A DNA stretch of 64,000 nucleotides, taken from Comamonadaceae bacterium PBBC1. GTDB lineage: Bacteria > Pseudomonadota > Gammaproteobacteria > Burkholderiales > Burkholderiaceae_C. The position numbers and the translations under genes are program-made. Each line of letters starts with the position of its first letter. Within the stretch, counting starts at the first letter, position 1. The stretch lies in NCBI GenBank assembly GCA_002256145.1, contig NKIP01000002.1, positions 124,001 to 188,000 on the forward strand, given 5' to 3'. Positions 54,785 to 63,899 of this stretch are shown here, in pieces. Under the pieces are notes generated by a model. It did not search any database. It saw only the letters and a list, made by a program, of their open reading frames with translations, and was not told where the DNA came from.

Positions 54785-55759
54785 ATGAAACTTTCCCGCA
54801 TCCTTCTCGCCTGCCTCGTAGCCACCGTCGGCTCCAGCGCTTATGCCGCCAAGTTCAACCTGAAAATGGGCCACGCGGTCAATGCCACCGATGGCCAACA
54901 TGCCGCCGCCCTGAAGCTGGCCGAGCTGGTCAAGCAACGCACCAACGGCGATGTGGAAATCACCGTGTTCCCGGCCAACCAACTGGGCAACGATGCGGCC
55001 ATGATCAACGGCGTGCGCGGCGGCACGATCGACATCGTCTCCAGCGGTGCGTCCAACTACAACGGCATCGTTCCCAACACGGCCGCCATGGAGTTGCCCT
55101 TTGTGTTCCGCAACGCGCAACACGCCTACAACGTGCTGGATGGCGCAGTGGGCACGGGCGTACTCAACGAATTGGCTCCCCACGGCATGAAGGGTCTGGC
55201 CTACTGGGAAAACGGCTGGCGCGCTTTCACCAACAACAAGCGCCCCGTCAACAAGCCCGAAGACCTCAAGGGCCTGAAGATCCGCTCCACCCCCAACCCT
55301 TACCACATTCAGGCGTTCAAGCTGCTGGGCATGAACCCTTCGCCCATGCCGATTGCCGAGCTGTACACCGCCTTGGAAACTGGCACCTTTGACGCACAAG
55401 AGCACCCGATCAACGTGACCTGGTCGTCCAAGTTCTACGAAGTGCAAAAGCACCTCACGGTGAGTAACCACGTCTATTCACCGCTGGTCGTGGCCATGAA
55501 CAAAGCCAAGTTCGACAGCCTGCCTGCCAACTACCAAAAAGTGGTGGTCGATGCGGCTCGCGAAGCCGCCACTTACCAGCGTGGCTTGAACGCGTCCAAC
55601 GCAGGCAAGGTGATTGCAGAGCTCAAAAAGTCGGGCATGCAAGTGATCGAAAACGTGGACATGGCCCCGTTCCAGAAGATCGTGTCGGCTGAAATTGCCA
55701 AGACCTTTGGCGAAAAAAGCGGCACCGCATTGCTCAAAGCCATTGAAGACACCAAGTGA
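54785..55759 (+). CDS. dctP: TRAP transporter substrate-binding protein DctP (first system)
   Basis: 324 residues, periplasmic. Signal peptide KLSRILLACLVATVGSSAYA, then the DctP fold: FNLKMGHAVNATDGQHAAAL, NQLGNDAAMINGVRGGTIDI, LKGLKIRSTPNPYHIQAFKL with the Arg that grips the carboxylate (R in KIRSTPN, about residue 165). Feeds the DctQM permease encoded next. The neighbours predict a sugar acid such as idonate, gluconate or ketogluconate as ligand. ATG 54785 with GGAGA about 8 bases upstream. A terminator at 55779-55803 follows, likely raising its expression over DctQM. Confidence 0.93.
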   Translation: MKLSRILLACLVATVGSSAYAAKFNLKMGHAVNATDGQHAAALKLAELVKQRTNGDVEITVFPANQLGNDAAMINGVRGGTIDIVSSGASNYNGIVPNTAAMELPFVFRNAQHAYNVLDGAVGTGVLNELAPHGMKGLAYWENGWRAFTNNKRPVNKPEDLKGLKIRSTPNPYHIQAFKLLGMNPSPMPIAELYTALETGTFDAQEHPINVTWSSKFYEVQKHLTVSNHVYSPLVVAMNKAKFDSLPANYQKVVVDAAREAATYQRGLNASNAGKVIAELKKSGMQVIENVDMAPFQKIVSAEIAKTFGEKSGTALLKAIEDTK

Positions 55760-55778
55760 TGGTTTGACCGAGAACACA

Positions 55779-55803
55779 CCCCCTCCTTGGAGGGGGCTTT
55801 TTT
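55779..55803 (+). terminator. Attenuating terminator between dctP and dctQ
   Basis: A GC-rich stem CCCCCTCC (55779-55786) and its complement (55789-55796), ending in six T. It lies inside the operon, so it should act as a partial stop that keeps the binding protein in excess over the permease. Confidence 0.8.
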
Positions 55804-55812
55804 GATGGCACT

Positions 55813-56352
55813 ATGAAAAAAATCAACGACCTTTTCTTCAAACTGGCGGAGTTCACGCTGGTCATCATGCTGTCCGCCATGGTCATCATGGTGTTTGGCA
55901 ACGTGGTGCTGCGATACGGCTTCAACGACGGCATCATCAGCTCGGAGGAGTTGTCGCGGTTTTTGTTCATCTGGATCACCTTCTTGGGCGCGATAGTCAC
56001 CATGCGTGAAAACGGGCACCTGGGTCTGGACTCTGTGGTGCGAAAGCTCAGCCTCGGTGGCAAAAAGGCGGCCTTCGCCGTGTCCAATGTGCTGATGCTC
56101 GGCTGCTGTGCCCTGATGTTTTACGGCACGCTCAAACAGCACAGCATCAATGCCACCACGCGCTCGGCCGTGACTGAAATTCCCATGAGCTGGGTGTACG
56201 GTGTGGGTTACATCACCAGCTTGGCCATGGGCCTGATGATCGTGGGCAAGCTGGTGCAGCTGGCCAAAGGCAACTTCAATGAATCCGATTTGATCCAGGT
56301 GCAAGACTCCGAAGAAGTCGTGACCGCGCACACCAGCGAGGCCACCAAATGA
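55813..56352 (+). CDS. dctQ: TRAP transporter small permease DctQ (first system)
   Basis: 179 residues, four transmembrane helices: FTLVIMLSAMVIMVFGNVVL, a second around FLFIWITFLGAIVTM, AFAVSNVLMLGCCALMFYG, and MSWVYGVGYITSLAMGLMIVG. DctQ has the conserved N-terminal FKLAEFTLVIM pattern and acts with DctM as the membrane part of the Na-dependent TRAP transporter. It starts 10 bases after the attenuator and overlaps dctM by 4 bases (ATGA at 56349-56352). Confidence 0.92.
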   Translation: MKKINDLFFKLAEFTLVIMLSAMVIMVFGNVVLRYGFNDGIISSEELSRFLFIWITFLGAIVTMRENGHLGLDSVVRKLSLGGKKAAFAVSNVLMLGCCALMFYGTLKQHSINATTRSAVTEIPMSWVYGVGYITSLAMGLMIVGKLVQLAKGNFNESDLIQVQDSEEVVTAHTSEATK

Positions 56353-57632
56353 CCGTGCTTGTTTTCATCGTGTCGCTGCTGGCTGCCATGGCGCTGGGCA
56401 TGCCACTGGCGTTTTCACTCATCGTCTCGGGCGTGGCGCTGATGCTGCACCTGGACAACTTCGACACGCAAATCGTGTCACAAAACCTGATCAACGGGGC
56501 TGACAACTTTCCGCTGATGGCCGTGCCGTTTTTCATGCTGGCCGGTGAGCTGATGAATGCGGGCGGCATGAGCCGACGCATCGTCAATTCGGCCATGGTT
56601 TGGGTCGGGCACTTTCGTGGCGGCCTGGGTTATGTGGCGGTGTTTGCCGCCATCGTCATGGCCAGCCTGTCGGGCTCGGCCGTGGCCGACACCGCAGCCT
56701 TGGCTGCTGTGCTCATGCCCATGATGCGAGATGCAGGTTACCGCATGGACCGCTCAGCCGGCTTGATTGCGGCAGGTGGCATCATCGCCCCCGTGATCCC
56801 ACCCTCGATTGGCTTCATTTTGTTTGGCGTGATCGGCGGCGTGTCGATCTCCAAGCTCTTCATGGCCGGCATTTTCCCGGGCATCTTGATGGGATTGGCC
56901 CTGATCGTGACCTGGTGGATCGTGGCCCGCAAAGACCAAGTGGTGGTGGCCGAGAAGGTGCCGTTCAAAAAACGCATCACGGTGACCATCAACGCGTTTT
57001 GGTCTTACCTGCTGGCCGTCACCATCATCGGCGGCATGAAGATGGGTGTCTTCACGCCCACCGAAGCAGCGGTGGTGGCGGTGGTTTATTCGCTGGTCGT
57101 GGGCTTGTTCATTTACCGCGAAATCAAAGTCAAAGACCTGTACGGCATCATTTTGGCGGCTGCCAAAACCTCGTCAGTGGTCATGTTTTTGGTGGCTGCG
57201 GCTTTGGTGTCGGCTTGGCTCATCACGGTGGCCAATATTCCGGCGCAGATTGTTGAAATTTTGCGGCCGTTCATTGACAACAAAACCCTGCTGATGGTCT
57301 TGCTGATGCTGCTGGTGATGATTGTGGGCACGGCGCTCGACTTTGCGCCCACGGTGCTGATCCTCACGCCGGTGCTCATGCCTTTGGTGCGCGAGGCTGG
57401 TATTGACCCGGTGTATTTTGGTGTGCTGTTCATCATCAACAACGCCATCGGTTTGCTCACCCCGCCTGTGGGCACGGTGCTCAATGTAGTTTGCGGCGTG
57501 GGCCGCATTCCCATGCACGACGTCATCCGGGGCGTCATGCCTTTCCTGGCTTCGCAGGTGGTGGTGATGGGTGCGCTCATTGCCTTCCCGAGCCTGGTGA
57601 TGGTTCCTCTTAAATGGTTACTCATGCGATGA
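56349..57632 (+). CDS. dctM: TRAP transporter large permease DctM (first system)
   Basis: 427 residues, about twelve transmembrane helices. The DctM signatures GADNFPLMAVPFFMLAGELM, MASLSGSAVADTAALAAVLM, GGIIAPVIPPSIGFILFGVI and PPVGTVLNVVCGVGRI are visible. It forms the Na+-driven channel part of the TRAP transporter. The start overlaps dctQ, and its stop overlaps the start of the SDR gene (ATGA at 57629-57632), so expression of uptake and metabolism is tightly coupled. Confidence 0.95.
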   Translation: MTVLVFIVSLLAAMALGMPLAFSLIVSGVALMLHLDNFDTQIVSQNLINGADNFPLMAVPFFMLAGELMNAGGMSRRIVNSAMVWVGHFRGGLGYVAVFAAIVMASLSGSAVADTAALAAVLMPMMRDAGYRMDRSAGLIAAGGIIAPVIPPSIGFILFGVIGGVSISKLFMAGIFPGILMGLALIVTWWIVARKDQVVVAEKVPFKKRITVTINAFWSYLLAVTIIGGMKMGVFTPTEAAVVAVVYSLVVGLFIYREIKVKDLYGIILAAAKTSSVVMFLVAAALVSAWLITVANIPAQIVEILRPFIDNKTLLMVLLMLLVMIVGTALDFAPTVLILTPVLMPLVREAGIDPVYFGVLFIINNAIGLLTPPVGTVLNVVCGVGRIPMHDVIRGVMPFLASQVVVMGALIAFPSLVMVPLKWLLMR

Positions 57633-58396
57633 ATGTTCTGAATTCCTTCAATTTATCGGGCCACCGCGCCCTGATCACCGGCTCTTCGGCGGGCATTGGT
57701 TTGGCGCTGGCCGAGGCCCTGGCGCAAGCCGGGGCGCACGTCATCCTGAATGGCCGCACGGCCAGTAAATTGGATGCCGCTGCGCAGAGTTTGAAAGCCC
57801 AAGGCCTGTCGGTCGGCACCTCGGTGTTTGATGTAACCGATGCCGACAGCGTGCGTGCGGCGGTGGACCACATCGAGGCCGAGGGGCCGATCGACATCCT
57901 GGTCAACAACGCAGGCATGCAGATTCGTGGCCCCTTGCACGAGTACCAGGATGCCGACTGGCACACCCTCATGAAAACCAACCTGGACAGCGTGTACTTC
58001 GTGGGCCAGGCTGTGGCCAAAAAAATGATTCCGCGTGGACGCGGCAAGATCATCAACATCTGCTCGGTGCAAAGCGAGCTGGGTCGCCCCGGCATTGCGC
58101 CCTACACCGCCACCAAGGGCGCGGTGAAGATGCTGACCAAAGGCATGGCCATCGACTGGGGCCAGTTTGGCATCAACGTCAACGGCATTGGCCCGGGCTA
58201 CTTCAAGACCGAACTGAACCAGAAGCTGGTCGATGACCCAGCCTTCAGCAGCTGGCTGGTGGGCCGAACACCCAGCCGCCGCTGGGGCGATGTGCATGAC
58301 TTGGGCGGCGCGGCCGTCTTTCTGGCCTCGGACGCCTCGCGCTTTGTGAACGGCCATATCCTTTACGTTGACGGCGGCGTGACCGCCACCCTTTGA
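57629..58396 (+). CDS. idnO: SDR oxidoreductase, gluconate 5-dehydrogenase (IdnO)-like
   Basis: 255 residues. Classical short-chain dehydrogenase: nucleotide motif TGSSAGIGLALAEALAQAG, NNAG, and the catalytic YTATK (Ser in ICSVQSELG). FDVTDADSVRAAVDHIEAEG and GRTPSRRWGDVHDLGGAAVF are as in IdnO/GNO, which interconvert 5-keto-D-gluconate and D-gluconate. The operon with an idonate dehydrogenase and gluconokinase supports this; the exact substrate remains inferred. ATG 57629 overlaps the dctM stop. Confidence 0.85.
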   Translation: MNVLNSFNLSGHRALITGSSAGIGLALAEALAQAGAHVILNGRTASKLDAAAQSLKAQGLSVGTSVFDVTDADSVRAAVDHIEAEGPIDILVNNAGMQIRGPLHEYQDADWHTLMKTNLDSVYFVGQAVAKKMIPRGRGKIINICSVQSELGRPGIAPYTATKGAVKMLTKGMAIDWGQFGINVNGIGPGYFKTELNQKLVDDPAFSSWLVGRTPSRRWGDVHDLGGAAVFLASDASRFVNGHILYVDGGVTATL

Positions 58397-58416
58397 AGCA
58401 TTTGCAAGGACATTTC

Positions 58417-59457
58417 ATGAAATCCGTTGTCTGCCATTCGGCCAAAGACCTGCGCATTGAACACACCGATTTGCCCGCCTTGGGCGAAAACCAGCTTCGC
58501 GTGAATGTGGCCTATGGTGGCATTTGCGGCTCTGATTTGCATTACTACCAGCACGGGGGCTTTGGCACCGTGCGCATCAAGCAGCCCATTGCACTGGGCC
58601 ACGAGATCTCGGGTGTGGTCGATGCTGTGGGTGCGGGTGTGAGCGGCGTGCCCAAAGGTCAGCGCATCGCCATCTCGCCTTCGCGCCCCTGCGGCCACTG
58701 CCGTTTTTGCCAGGCGGGCCAGCACAACCACTGTTTGAACATGCGCTTTTACGGCAGCGCCATGCCCTTTCCGCACATCCAGGGCGGGTTCAGCGAGCAA
58801 CTGATCATTGAGGGCTACCAGGCCCACCCGATTGCCGACCACCTGAGCCTGTCCGAAGCCGCTTTGGCCGAGCCTTTGTCGGTGGGCCTGCACGCCATCC
58901 AGCGGGCAGGCAGTGTGCTGGGCAAACAGGTGCTGGTGACCGGTTGCGGCCCCATTGGCTCGCTCTTGATTGGTGCTTTGCGCCGGGCAGGTGCGGCCCG
59001 CATCGTGGCCGCCGACATCGCCGACTTGCCTTTGAAATGTGCCAAAGAGATGGGCGCGGACGAGACCATCAACCTCAAGACCGATGCAGCAGCCTTGGAC
59101 AAATACAAAGTAGACAAAGGACAGTTTGACGTGGTGTTCGAGGCCTCGGGCAGCGAAGCTGCATTGCGCGTGGGTCTGGACACCATCGTGCCGCGTGGCG
59201 TGCTGATCACCGTGGGCATGGGCGGCGACATCAGCCTGCCCATGACACAGATCGTGGCCAAAGAAGTGGACCTGCGCGGCACCTTCCGCTTCCACGCCGA
59301 ATTTGCCACGGCAGTGCGCTTTTTGAACGAAGGCCTGGTCAACGGCAAACCGGTCATCACCAGCGTCTTGCCCCTGGACCGCGCCATCGAAGCCTTTGAC
59401 TTGGCGGCCGACAAAAGCCAGTCACTCAAGGTACAGATTTCTTTCCAAAACGCCTGA
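58417..59457 (+). CDS. idnD: Zinc-dependent alcohol dehydrogenase, L-idonate 5-dehydrogenase (IdnD)-like
   Basis: 346 residues, medium-chain dehydrogenase. The catalytic zinc Cys is in GGICGSDLHYY and the His in ALGHEISG; the structural zinc is held by PCGHCRFCQAGQHNHC. The Rossmann motif is LVTGCGPIGSLLIGALRRAG. IKQPIALGHE and LSEQLII-like EQLIIEGYQA resemble IdnD, which oxidises L-idonate to 5-keto-D-gluconate. The gene is preceded by CAAGGA and follows the IdnO-like gene by 20 bases, supporting the function. Confidence 0.87.
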   Translation: MKSVVCHSAKDLRIEHTDLPALGENQLRVNVAYGGICGSDLHYYQHGGFGTVRIKQPIALGHEISGVVDAVGAGVSGVPKGQRIAISPSRPCGHCRFCQAGQHNHCLNMRFYGSAMPFPHIQGGFSEQLIIEGYQAHPIADHLSLSEAALAEPLSVGLHAIQRAGSVLGKQVLVTGCGPIGSLLIGALRRAGAARIVAADIADLPLKCAKEMGADETINLKTDAAALDKYKVDKGQFDVVFEASGSEAALRVGLDTIVPRGVLITVGMGGDISLPMTQIVAKEVDLRGTFRFHAEFATAVRFLNEGLVNGKPVITSVLPLDRAIEAFDLAADKSQSLKVQISFQNA

Positions 59458-59497
59458 GAATCAGGGGTTTTCCAGCACACTTTAGAAAGTACACACC

Positions 59498-60247
59498 ATG
59501 TCCAAAATCGCCCTCGTCACCGGTGCCAGCTCTGGCATCGGCAAAGCCTGCGCCCTGGCCCTGTTGCAAGAAGGCTGGCAAGTCGTTTTGGTTGGGCGTC
59601 GCGCCGATGCGCTGGCTGCAGCCGTGGCTGAAGCGGGTGCCAACGCTGGCAATGCCCACGCCATCCCGACCGACCTGTCCAAAGAACCCGAAGTCAAAGC
59701 GCTGTTTGAGCAGATTCGCGCGCGCTTTGGCCGCCTCGATTTGGTGTTCAACAACGCGGGCATCTCGCTGCCCTACACCTTGCCGGGCGACCTGTCGGGC
59801 GACGAATGGCGCCGTGCGGTGGACATCAACCTGAACGGCGCGTTCTACACCTTGTCGTATGCCTTCAAGCTGATGCAAGAGCAAAGCCCGCAAGGCGGCC
59901 GCATCATCAACAACGGCTCCATCTCGGCGCATGTGCCGCGCCCTGGCTCGATTGCCTACACCGCCACCAAGCACGCCATCTCGGGCCTGACCCGCGCCGC
60001 ATCCTTGGACGGCCGACCCTACAGCATCGCTGTGGGCCAGATCGACATTGGCAACGTGGCCTCGGACATGACACTCAAAATGGCGCAAGGTGTGCACCAG
60101 GCCGACCTGAGCATCAAGGCCGAGCCACGCATGGACATGTCCGCCGTGGTCGAGACCTTCCTGACCATGGCCCGTTTGCCCTTGTCGGCCAATATTTTGT
60201 TCACCACCGTGATGGCCACCAACATGCCTTTTGTGGGGCGTGGCTGA
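59498..60247 (+). CDS. SDR-family oxidoreductase (second in the operon)
   Basis: 249 residues. Family marks: VTGASSGIGKACALALLQEG, VFNNAGISLPYTLPGD, and the catalytic YTATKHAIS with a Ser in NNGSISAHVP. It is distinct from the first SDR, and its role is not fixed; candidates are reduction of 2-keto or 5-keto acids or an epimerising step. ATG 59498 follows idnD by 40 bases. It is the last gene of the operon, which closes with the terminator at 60267-60293. Confidence 0.85.
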   Translation: MSKIALVTGASSGIGKACALALLQEGWQVVLVGRRADALAAAVAEAGANAGNAHAIPTDLSKEPEVKALFEQIRARFGRLDLVFNNAGISLPYTLPGDLSGDEWRRAVDINLNGAFYTLSYAFKLMQEQSPQGGRIINNGSISAHVPRPGSIAYTATKHAISGLTRAASLDGRPYSIAVGQIDIGNVASDMTLKMAQGVHQADLSIKAEPRMDMSAVVETFLTMARLPLSANILFTTVMATNMPFVGRG

Positions 60248-60266
60248 TCGGTCAAGAGCTGTGTCA

Positions 60267-60293
60267 AAGGGGGCCTTCAAGGCCCCCTTTTTT
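60267..60293. terminator. Terminator between the convergent sugar-acid operons
   Basis: A 9-bp stem AAGGGGGCC (60267-60275) and complement (60281-60289) around TTCAA, followed by six T. It ends the plus-strand operon; the left A run is short, so service to the minus strand is weaker. Confidence 0.85.
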
Positions 60294-61486
60294 CATCGAC
60301 TCACCCGCACCACCGCATCGGCACGTTGGTGCAAATCAGGCAGCAATTCCAGCCCCAAACCCGGCTTGTCGTTCAGGCTGATCATGCCGTTTTTCACCTG
60401 TGGCAACTCGGTCACCAACTCTTTGTACCAGCCACTGTAAAAAGCCCGCACGCTCTCTTGAATCAGCGCATTGGGTGCGTGCAGCGACAAGTGGGTAGAG
60501 GCGGCCCAGACCACCGGCCCGGTGCAGTCGTGCGGGGCCACGGGCAGCTGCCAGGCATCGGCCATGGCGGCGATTTTGCGGGCTTCGGTCAGGCCACCGC
60601 ACCAGCTCAAGTCCAGCATGGCCACGCCTGCCACGCCGGTTTGCAAATAATCCTTGAAGCCCCATTTGTAGCTGAGCGTTTCGCTCGCGCAAATCAGCGC
60701 CTTGCAATCCACCGAGTACTGCTTGAGCAAATCGAGGCTGTCCATGCGGATCGCGTCTTCGTGCCAGAAGGTGTCGAACTCTTGCAGTGCGCGCGAAATC
60801 TTTTGTGCCATGGGCAAGCGCCACAGGCTGTGGAACTCGACCATGATGTCCATCTTGTCGCCCACCGCATTGCGGATTTTGCGGAACGGCTCGAGTGCCG
60901 TGTTCAGGTCTTGCGGGCTGATGTACTGGCCGTGCGACTTTTCTGCGGCCACATCGAAGGGCCAAATTTTCATGCCGGTGATGCCTTCGGACAGCAGCGA
61001 CTCGGCCACCTCGTCGGCTCGGTGCAAAAAGCCTTGCAGGTCTTCGTAAGGCCCGGCGTTGTTGCCCAGCCCCCAGTTGCTGCTGGTCTGATTCACGTTG
61101 CTGCGGATGTACTGGTAACCCGCGCAGGTGTTGTAAACACGGATCTCGTCGCGGCTCTTGCCGCCCAGCGCGGTATAGACCGGCATGCCTGCGGCTTTGC
61201 CAAAAATGTCCCACAGCGCAATGTCCACCGCCGAGTTGCCACGCGTTTCCACACCGGACCCACGCCAGCCCAAGTAACCCGTGATGTCACGCTGGCGCGA
61301 CTCGATGGCCAGCGGGTCTTGCCCCACCAGTTTGGGTGCGACCCATTCGTGCAAATACGCCTCGACCGCTTGCGCCCCCATGAAGGTTTCACCCAAGCCC
61401 ACCAGGCCTTCGTCAGTGTGCAGACGCACCCAAATGATGTTGGGAAATTCGTCCAAGCGGATGGTTTCGAGTTGCGTGATTTTCAT
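60293..61486 (-). CDS. Enolase-superfamily sugar-acid dehydratase (mandelate racemase/MLE group)
   Basis: 397 residues. The N-terminal capping domain is followed by a barrel with Lys in GMKIWPFD, metal ligands in MVEFHSLW (Glu), FWHEDAIRMD (Glu) and CASETLSYKWG (Glu), and a His in APHDCTGPVVWA. This pattern fits acid-sugar dehydratases of the mandelate racemase/muconate lactonizing subgroup (galactonate, altronate or similar); the exact substrate cannot be fixed. It is the last gene after the second TRAP set, consistent with dehydration of the transported acid. ATG 61486. Confidence 0.86.
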   Translation of the reverse strand: MKITQLETIRLDEFPNIIWVRLHTDEGLVGLGETFMGAQAVEAYLHEWVAPKLVGQDPLAIESRQRDITGYLGWRGSGVETRGNSAVDIALWDIFGKAAGMPVYTALGGKSRDEIRVYNTCAGYQYIRSNVNQTSSNWGLGNNAGPYEDLQGFLHRADEVAESLLSEGITGMKIWPFDVAAEKSHGQYISPQDLNTALEPFRKIRNAVGDKMDIMVEFHSLWRLPMAQKISRALQEFDTFWHEDAIRMDSLDLLKQYSVDCKALICASETLSYKWGFKDYLQTGVAGVAMLDLSWCGGLTEARKIAAMADAWQLPVAPHDCTGPVVWAASTHLSLHAPNALIQESVRAFYSGWYKELVTELPQVKNGMISLNDKPGLGLELLPDLHQRADAVVRVSR

Positions 61487-61509
61487 GGCGAGTCCAATTT
61501 CAGACGTTT

Positions 61510-61540
61510 AAAAAGCCCCACAGCTTGTGGCTGTGGGGCT
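61510..61540 (-). terminator. Terminator between the second dctP and the dehydratase
   Basis: A 10-bp stem (61514-61523 and 61531-61540) with a 7-base loop. On the minus strand it is followed by TTTTTAAA. Like the first system's attenuator, it follows a DctP gene and precedes a further gene on the same strand. Confidence 0.75.
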
Positions 61541-61555
61541 CACGGCAGTGGATCA

Positions 61556-62563
61556 TCAACCTCCGCGTGCTTTTTTGAGTTCGTCTTGCACGATCTTGAT
61601 AGCGTCTGCGCCTATCGAGTCCTTGTGCTTGTCGTACACCGAAGCCACTTTGGCGCGGATTCGGTTTTGCTCTGCAGCGCTGACTTCGTTGACCTGCATG
61701 CCCTTGGTCTTCAAAGTGGCCAGCGATTTTTCGTTCAAAGCACGGTTAGCGGCACGTTGAACTTTTTGTCCTTCGGCGGCCGCTTCACGCAACAGGCTTT
61801 GCTCTTGCGGATTGAGCTGATCCCACAATTTCTTGCTGTACAAAACGAGGAAAGGTGTGTAAGCGTGACGCGTCACGCTCAGGTACTTTTGCACTTCATT
61901 GAACTTGGAGGTTTCAATGGTCACAAAGGGGTTTTCCTGACCGTCAATGGTTTTAGTTTCGAGTGCAGTGAACACCTCGGGGAAGGCCATGGGCACGGCA
62001 TTGGTGCCCAATGTCTTGAAGGTGTCCAAAAAGATGTTGTTTTGCATGACGCGAACTTTCACACCATCAAAGTCTTCCAACTTGGCCACAGGACGCTTGC
62101 TGTTGGTCAGGTTGCGAAAACCGTTTTCCCAGTAAGACAAGTTAACCAAGCCAGCGGCTTCAAGCTTGGCATTAAAGTATTTGCCAGCAGGTCCGTCGAG
62201 CACCGCATCGGCTTCTTTTTCGTTGGCAAACAGAAAGGGCAAATCAAACACACCCAGTTCCTTGACGATGCCCACCAGTGGTGAGCTGGAGGTGCAGACC
62301 ATCTCTTGTGTCCCCGCACGCAGGGCTTGGGTAGCTTGCAGGTCACCGCCTGCGGAGCCGCCCCAGAAAGATGTAATTTTCATCTTGCCACCCGATTTGG
62401 CGGTGATGATTTCCTGCATTTTCTTGACCCCCACTGCCACCGGGTGGTCTTCGTTGATGCCGTTGGTGAATTTGATGTTGCGGTCAGCAAATTGCGCCAT
62501 GGCACCCGTTGCGACCAAGAAAGTGCCTGCCAACAAGGTCACCAGATTTCTGCGTTTGAACAT
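61556..62563 (-). CDS. dctP: TRAP transporter substrate-binding protein DctP (second system)
   Basis: 335 residues. Signal peptide RRNLVTLLAGTFLVATGAMA, then NIKFTNGINEDHPVAVGVKK, SPLVGIVKELGVFDLPFLFA and FDGVKVRVMQNNIFLDTFKT, the DctP pattern with the carboxylate-binding Arg (in KVRVMQN). ATG 62563 with GAGGAGAC about 7 bases upstream was chosen over an earlier ATG at 62587. Gene order is Q-M-P, unlike the P-Q-M order of the first system. The dehydratase downstream predicts a sugar acid as ligand. Confidence 0.92.
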   Translation of the reverse strand: MFKRRNLVTLLAGTFLVATGAMAQFADRNIKFTNGINEDHPVAVGVKKMQEIITAKSGGKMKITSFWGGSAGGDLQATQALRAGTQEMVCTSSSPLVGIVKELGVFDLPFLFANEKEADAVLDGPAGKYFNAKLEAAGLVNLSYWENGFRNLTNSKRPVAKLEDFDGVKVRVMQNNIFLDTFKTLGTNAVPMAFPEVFTALETKTIDGQENPFVTIETSKFNEVQKYLSVTRHAYTPFLVLYSKKLWDQLNPQEQSLLREAAAEGQKVQRAANRALNEKSLATLKTKGMQVNEVSAAEQNRIRAKVASVYDKHKDSIGADAIKIVQDELKKARGG

Positions 62564-62600
62564 GCTTGTCTCCTCAAGATTGAACACAGGGTTTAAAAAA

Positions 62601-63899
62601 TCAACTCAACATCCACTTCATGGGCACGATCACCAACGAAGGGAACGCCACCAGCAAAAACAGCACGGCCAGTTGCGCGATCAGGAACGGCATCACCCCT
62701 TTGAATGCCGTATCCATGTTGATTCGGGCCACACCACACACCACATTGAGCACAGTGCCCACAGGTGGCGTGATCAGGCCAATGGCGTTGTTCATGATGA
62801 ACAGCACGCCGAAATACACGGGGTCGATGCCCGCTTGCTTGACCAGCGGCATCAGCACAGGGGTCAGGATCAAGACCGTGGGGGTGAAATCCAGTGCAGT
62901 GCCCACCACCACCACCAGCAGCATCAAGACCACCATCAGCAACATCTTGTTGCCCATGAAGGGCTCCATCATTTTGGCTACTTCAGCCGGAATGTTGGCG
63001 ATGGTGATCAGCCAGGCACTGACCATGGCGGCAGCTACCAAGAACATGATGACCGCGGTGGTCTTGCCGGCAGTCAGAATCAGGCCATACAGCTTTGACC
63101 ACTGCAACTCACGGTAAACAAATGCGCCCACTACAAAACTGTAAACCGCAGCTACCACGGCTGCTTCCGTTGGCGTGAATACACCGAACTTCATGCCCCC
63201 GATGATGAACACCGGCAAACCGAAAGCCAGCAAGCCCTCGCGTGTGGCACGCAGTTTTTCACTGAACGCCATGCGGGGTGCGGGTTGCACATTGTCACGC
63301 TTGGCCACCCACCACCAAGCCAAGCCAATGGCCACACCCATCATGATGCCCGGAACAATCCCCGCAATGAACAACTTGGTGATGGAGACGTTGGCCGCCA
63401 CACCAAAAATGATGAATCCAATGGAGGGAGGAATCACAGGCGCGATGATGCCACCGGCAGCGATCAATCCTGCTGAGCGGCCGACGTCATAACCTGCTGC
63501 ACGCATCATGGGAATCAACAAAGCTGCCAAGGCGGCTGTGTCGGCCACAGCCGAACCTGACAGCGATGCCATGATGATCGCAGCCATCACCGCCACATAG
63601 CCTAAGCCCCCGCGAAAGTGCCCAACCCAGGCCATGGCCAAGTTAACAATGCGGCGACTCAAGCCACCGGCATTCATGAACTCCCCCGCCAACAGGAAAA
63701 ATGGCACTGCAAGCAAAGGGAAGTTATCAGCCCCATCCACAAAGCGTTGCGCCAGGATCTGGCTGTCAAACGATGGGATGACACCGGTGGCGGCCAAATA
63801 GGCCATGAGTGTGAGACCACAAACCAGCAAGGAATATGCAATTGGCATGCCAATGGCCATCGCCGCCAGCAGGCTCAAAACAAAAATACTGACGGTCAT
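62601..63899 (-). CDS. dctM: TRAP transporter large permease DctM (second system)
   Basis: 432 residues, about twelve helices with the DctM hallmarks GADNFPLLAVPFFLLAGEFM, MASLSGSAVADTAALAALLI, GGIIAPVIPPSIGFIIFGVA and PPVGTVLNVVCGVARI. It is clearly homologous to the first DctM over its whole length but diverged, so the two systems are paralogues rather than a recent duplicate. ATG 63899 overlaps the stop of dctQ (ATGA at 63896-63899). Confidence 0.95.
   Translation of the reverse strand: MTVSIFVLSLLAAMAIGMPIAYSLLVCGLTLMAYLAATGVIPSFDSQILAQRFVDGADNFPLLAVPFFLLAGEFMNAGGLSRRIVNLAMAWVGHFRGGLGYVAVMAAIIMASLSGSAVADTAALAALLIPMMRAAGYDVGRSAGLIAAGGIIAPVIPPSIGFIIFGVAANVSITKLFIAGIVPGIMMGVAIGLAWWWVAKRDNVQPAPRMAFSEKLRATREGLLAFGLPVFIIGGMKFGVFTPTEAAVVAAVYSFVVGAFVYRELQWSKLYGLILTAGKTTAVIMFLVAAAMVSAWLITIANIPAEVAKMMEPFMGNKMLLMVVLMLLVVVVGTALDFTPTVLILTPVLMPLVKQAGIDPVYFGVLFIMNNAIGLITPPVGTVLNVVCGVARINMDTAFKGVMPFLIAQLAVLFLLVAFPSLVIVPMKWMLS

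Noticed and set aside
60326..62284. 652-codon plus-strand open frame across the dehydratase and second dctP
   Set aside because: It runs antisense through two clear genes and their gap and contains no family sequence; a shadow.
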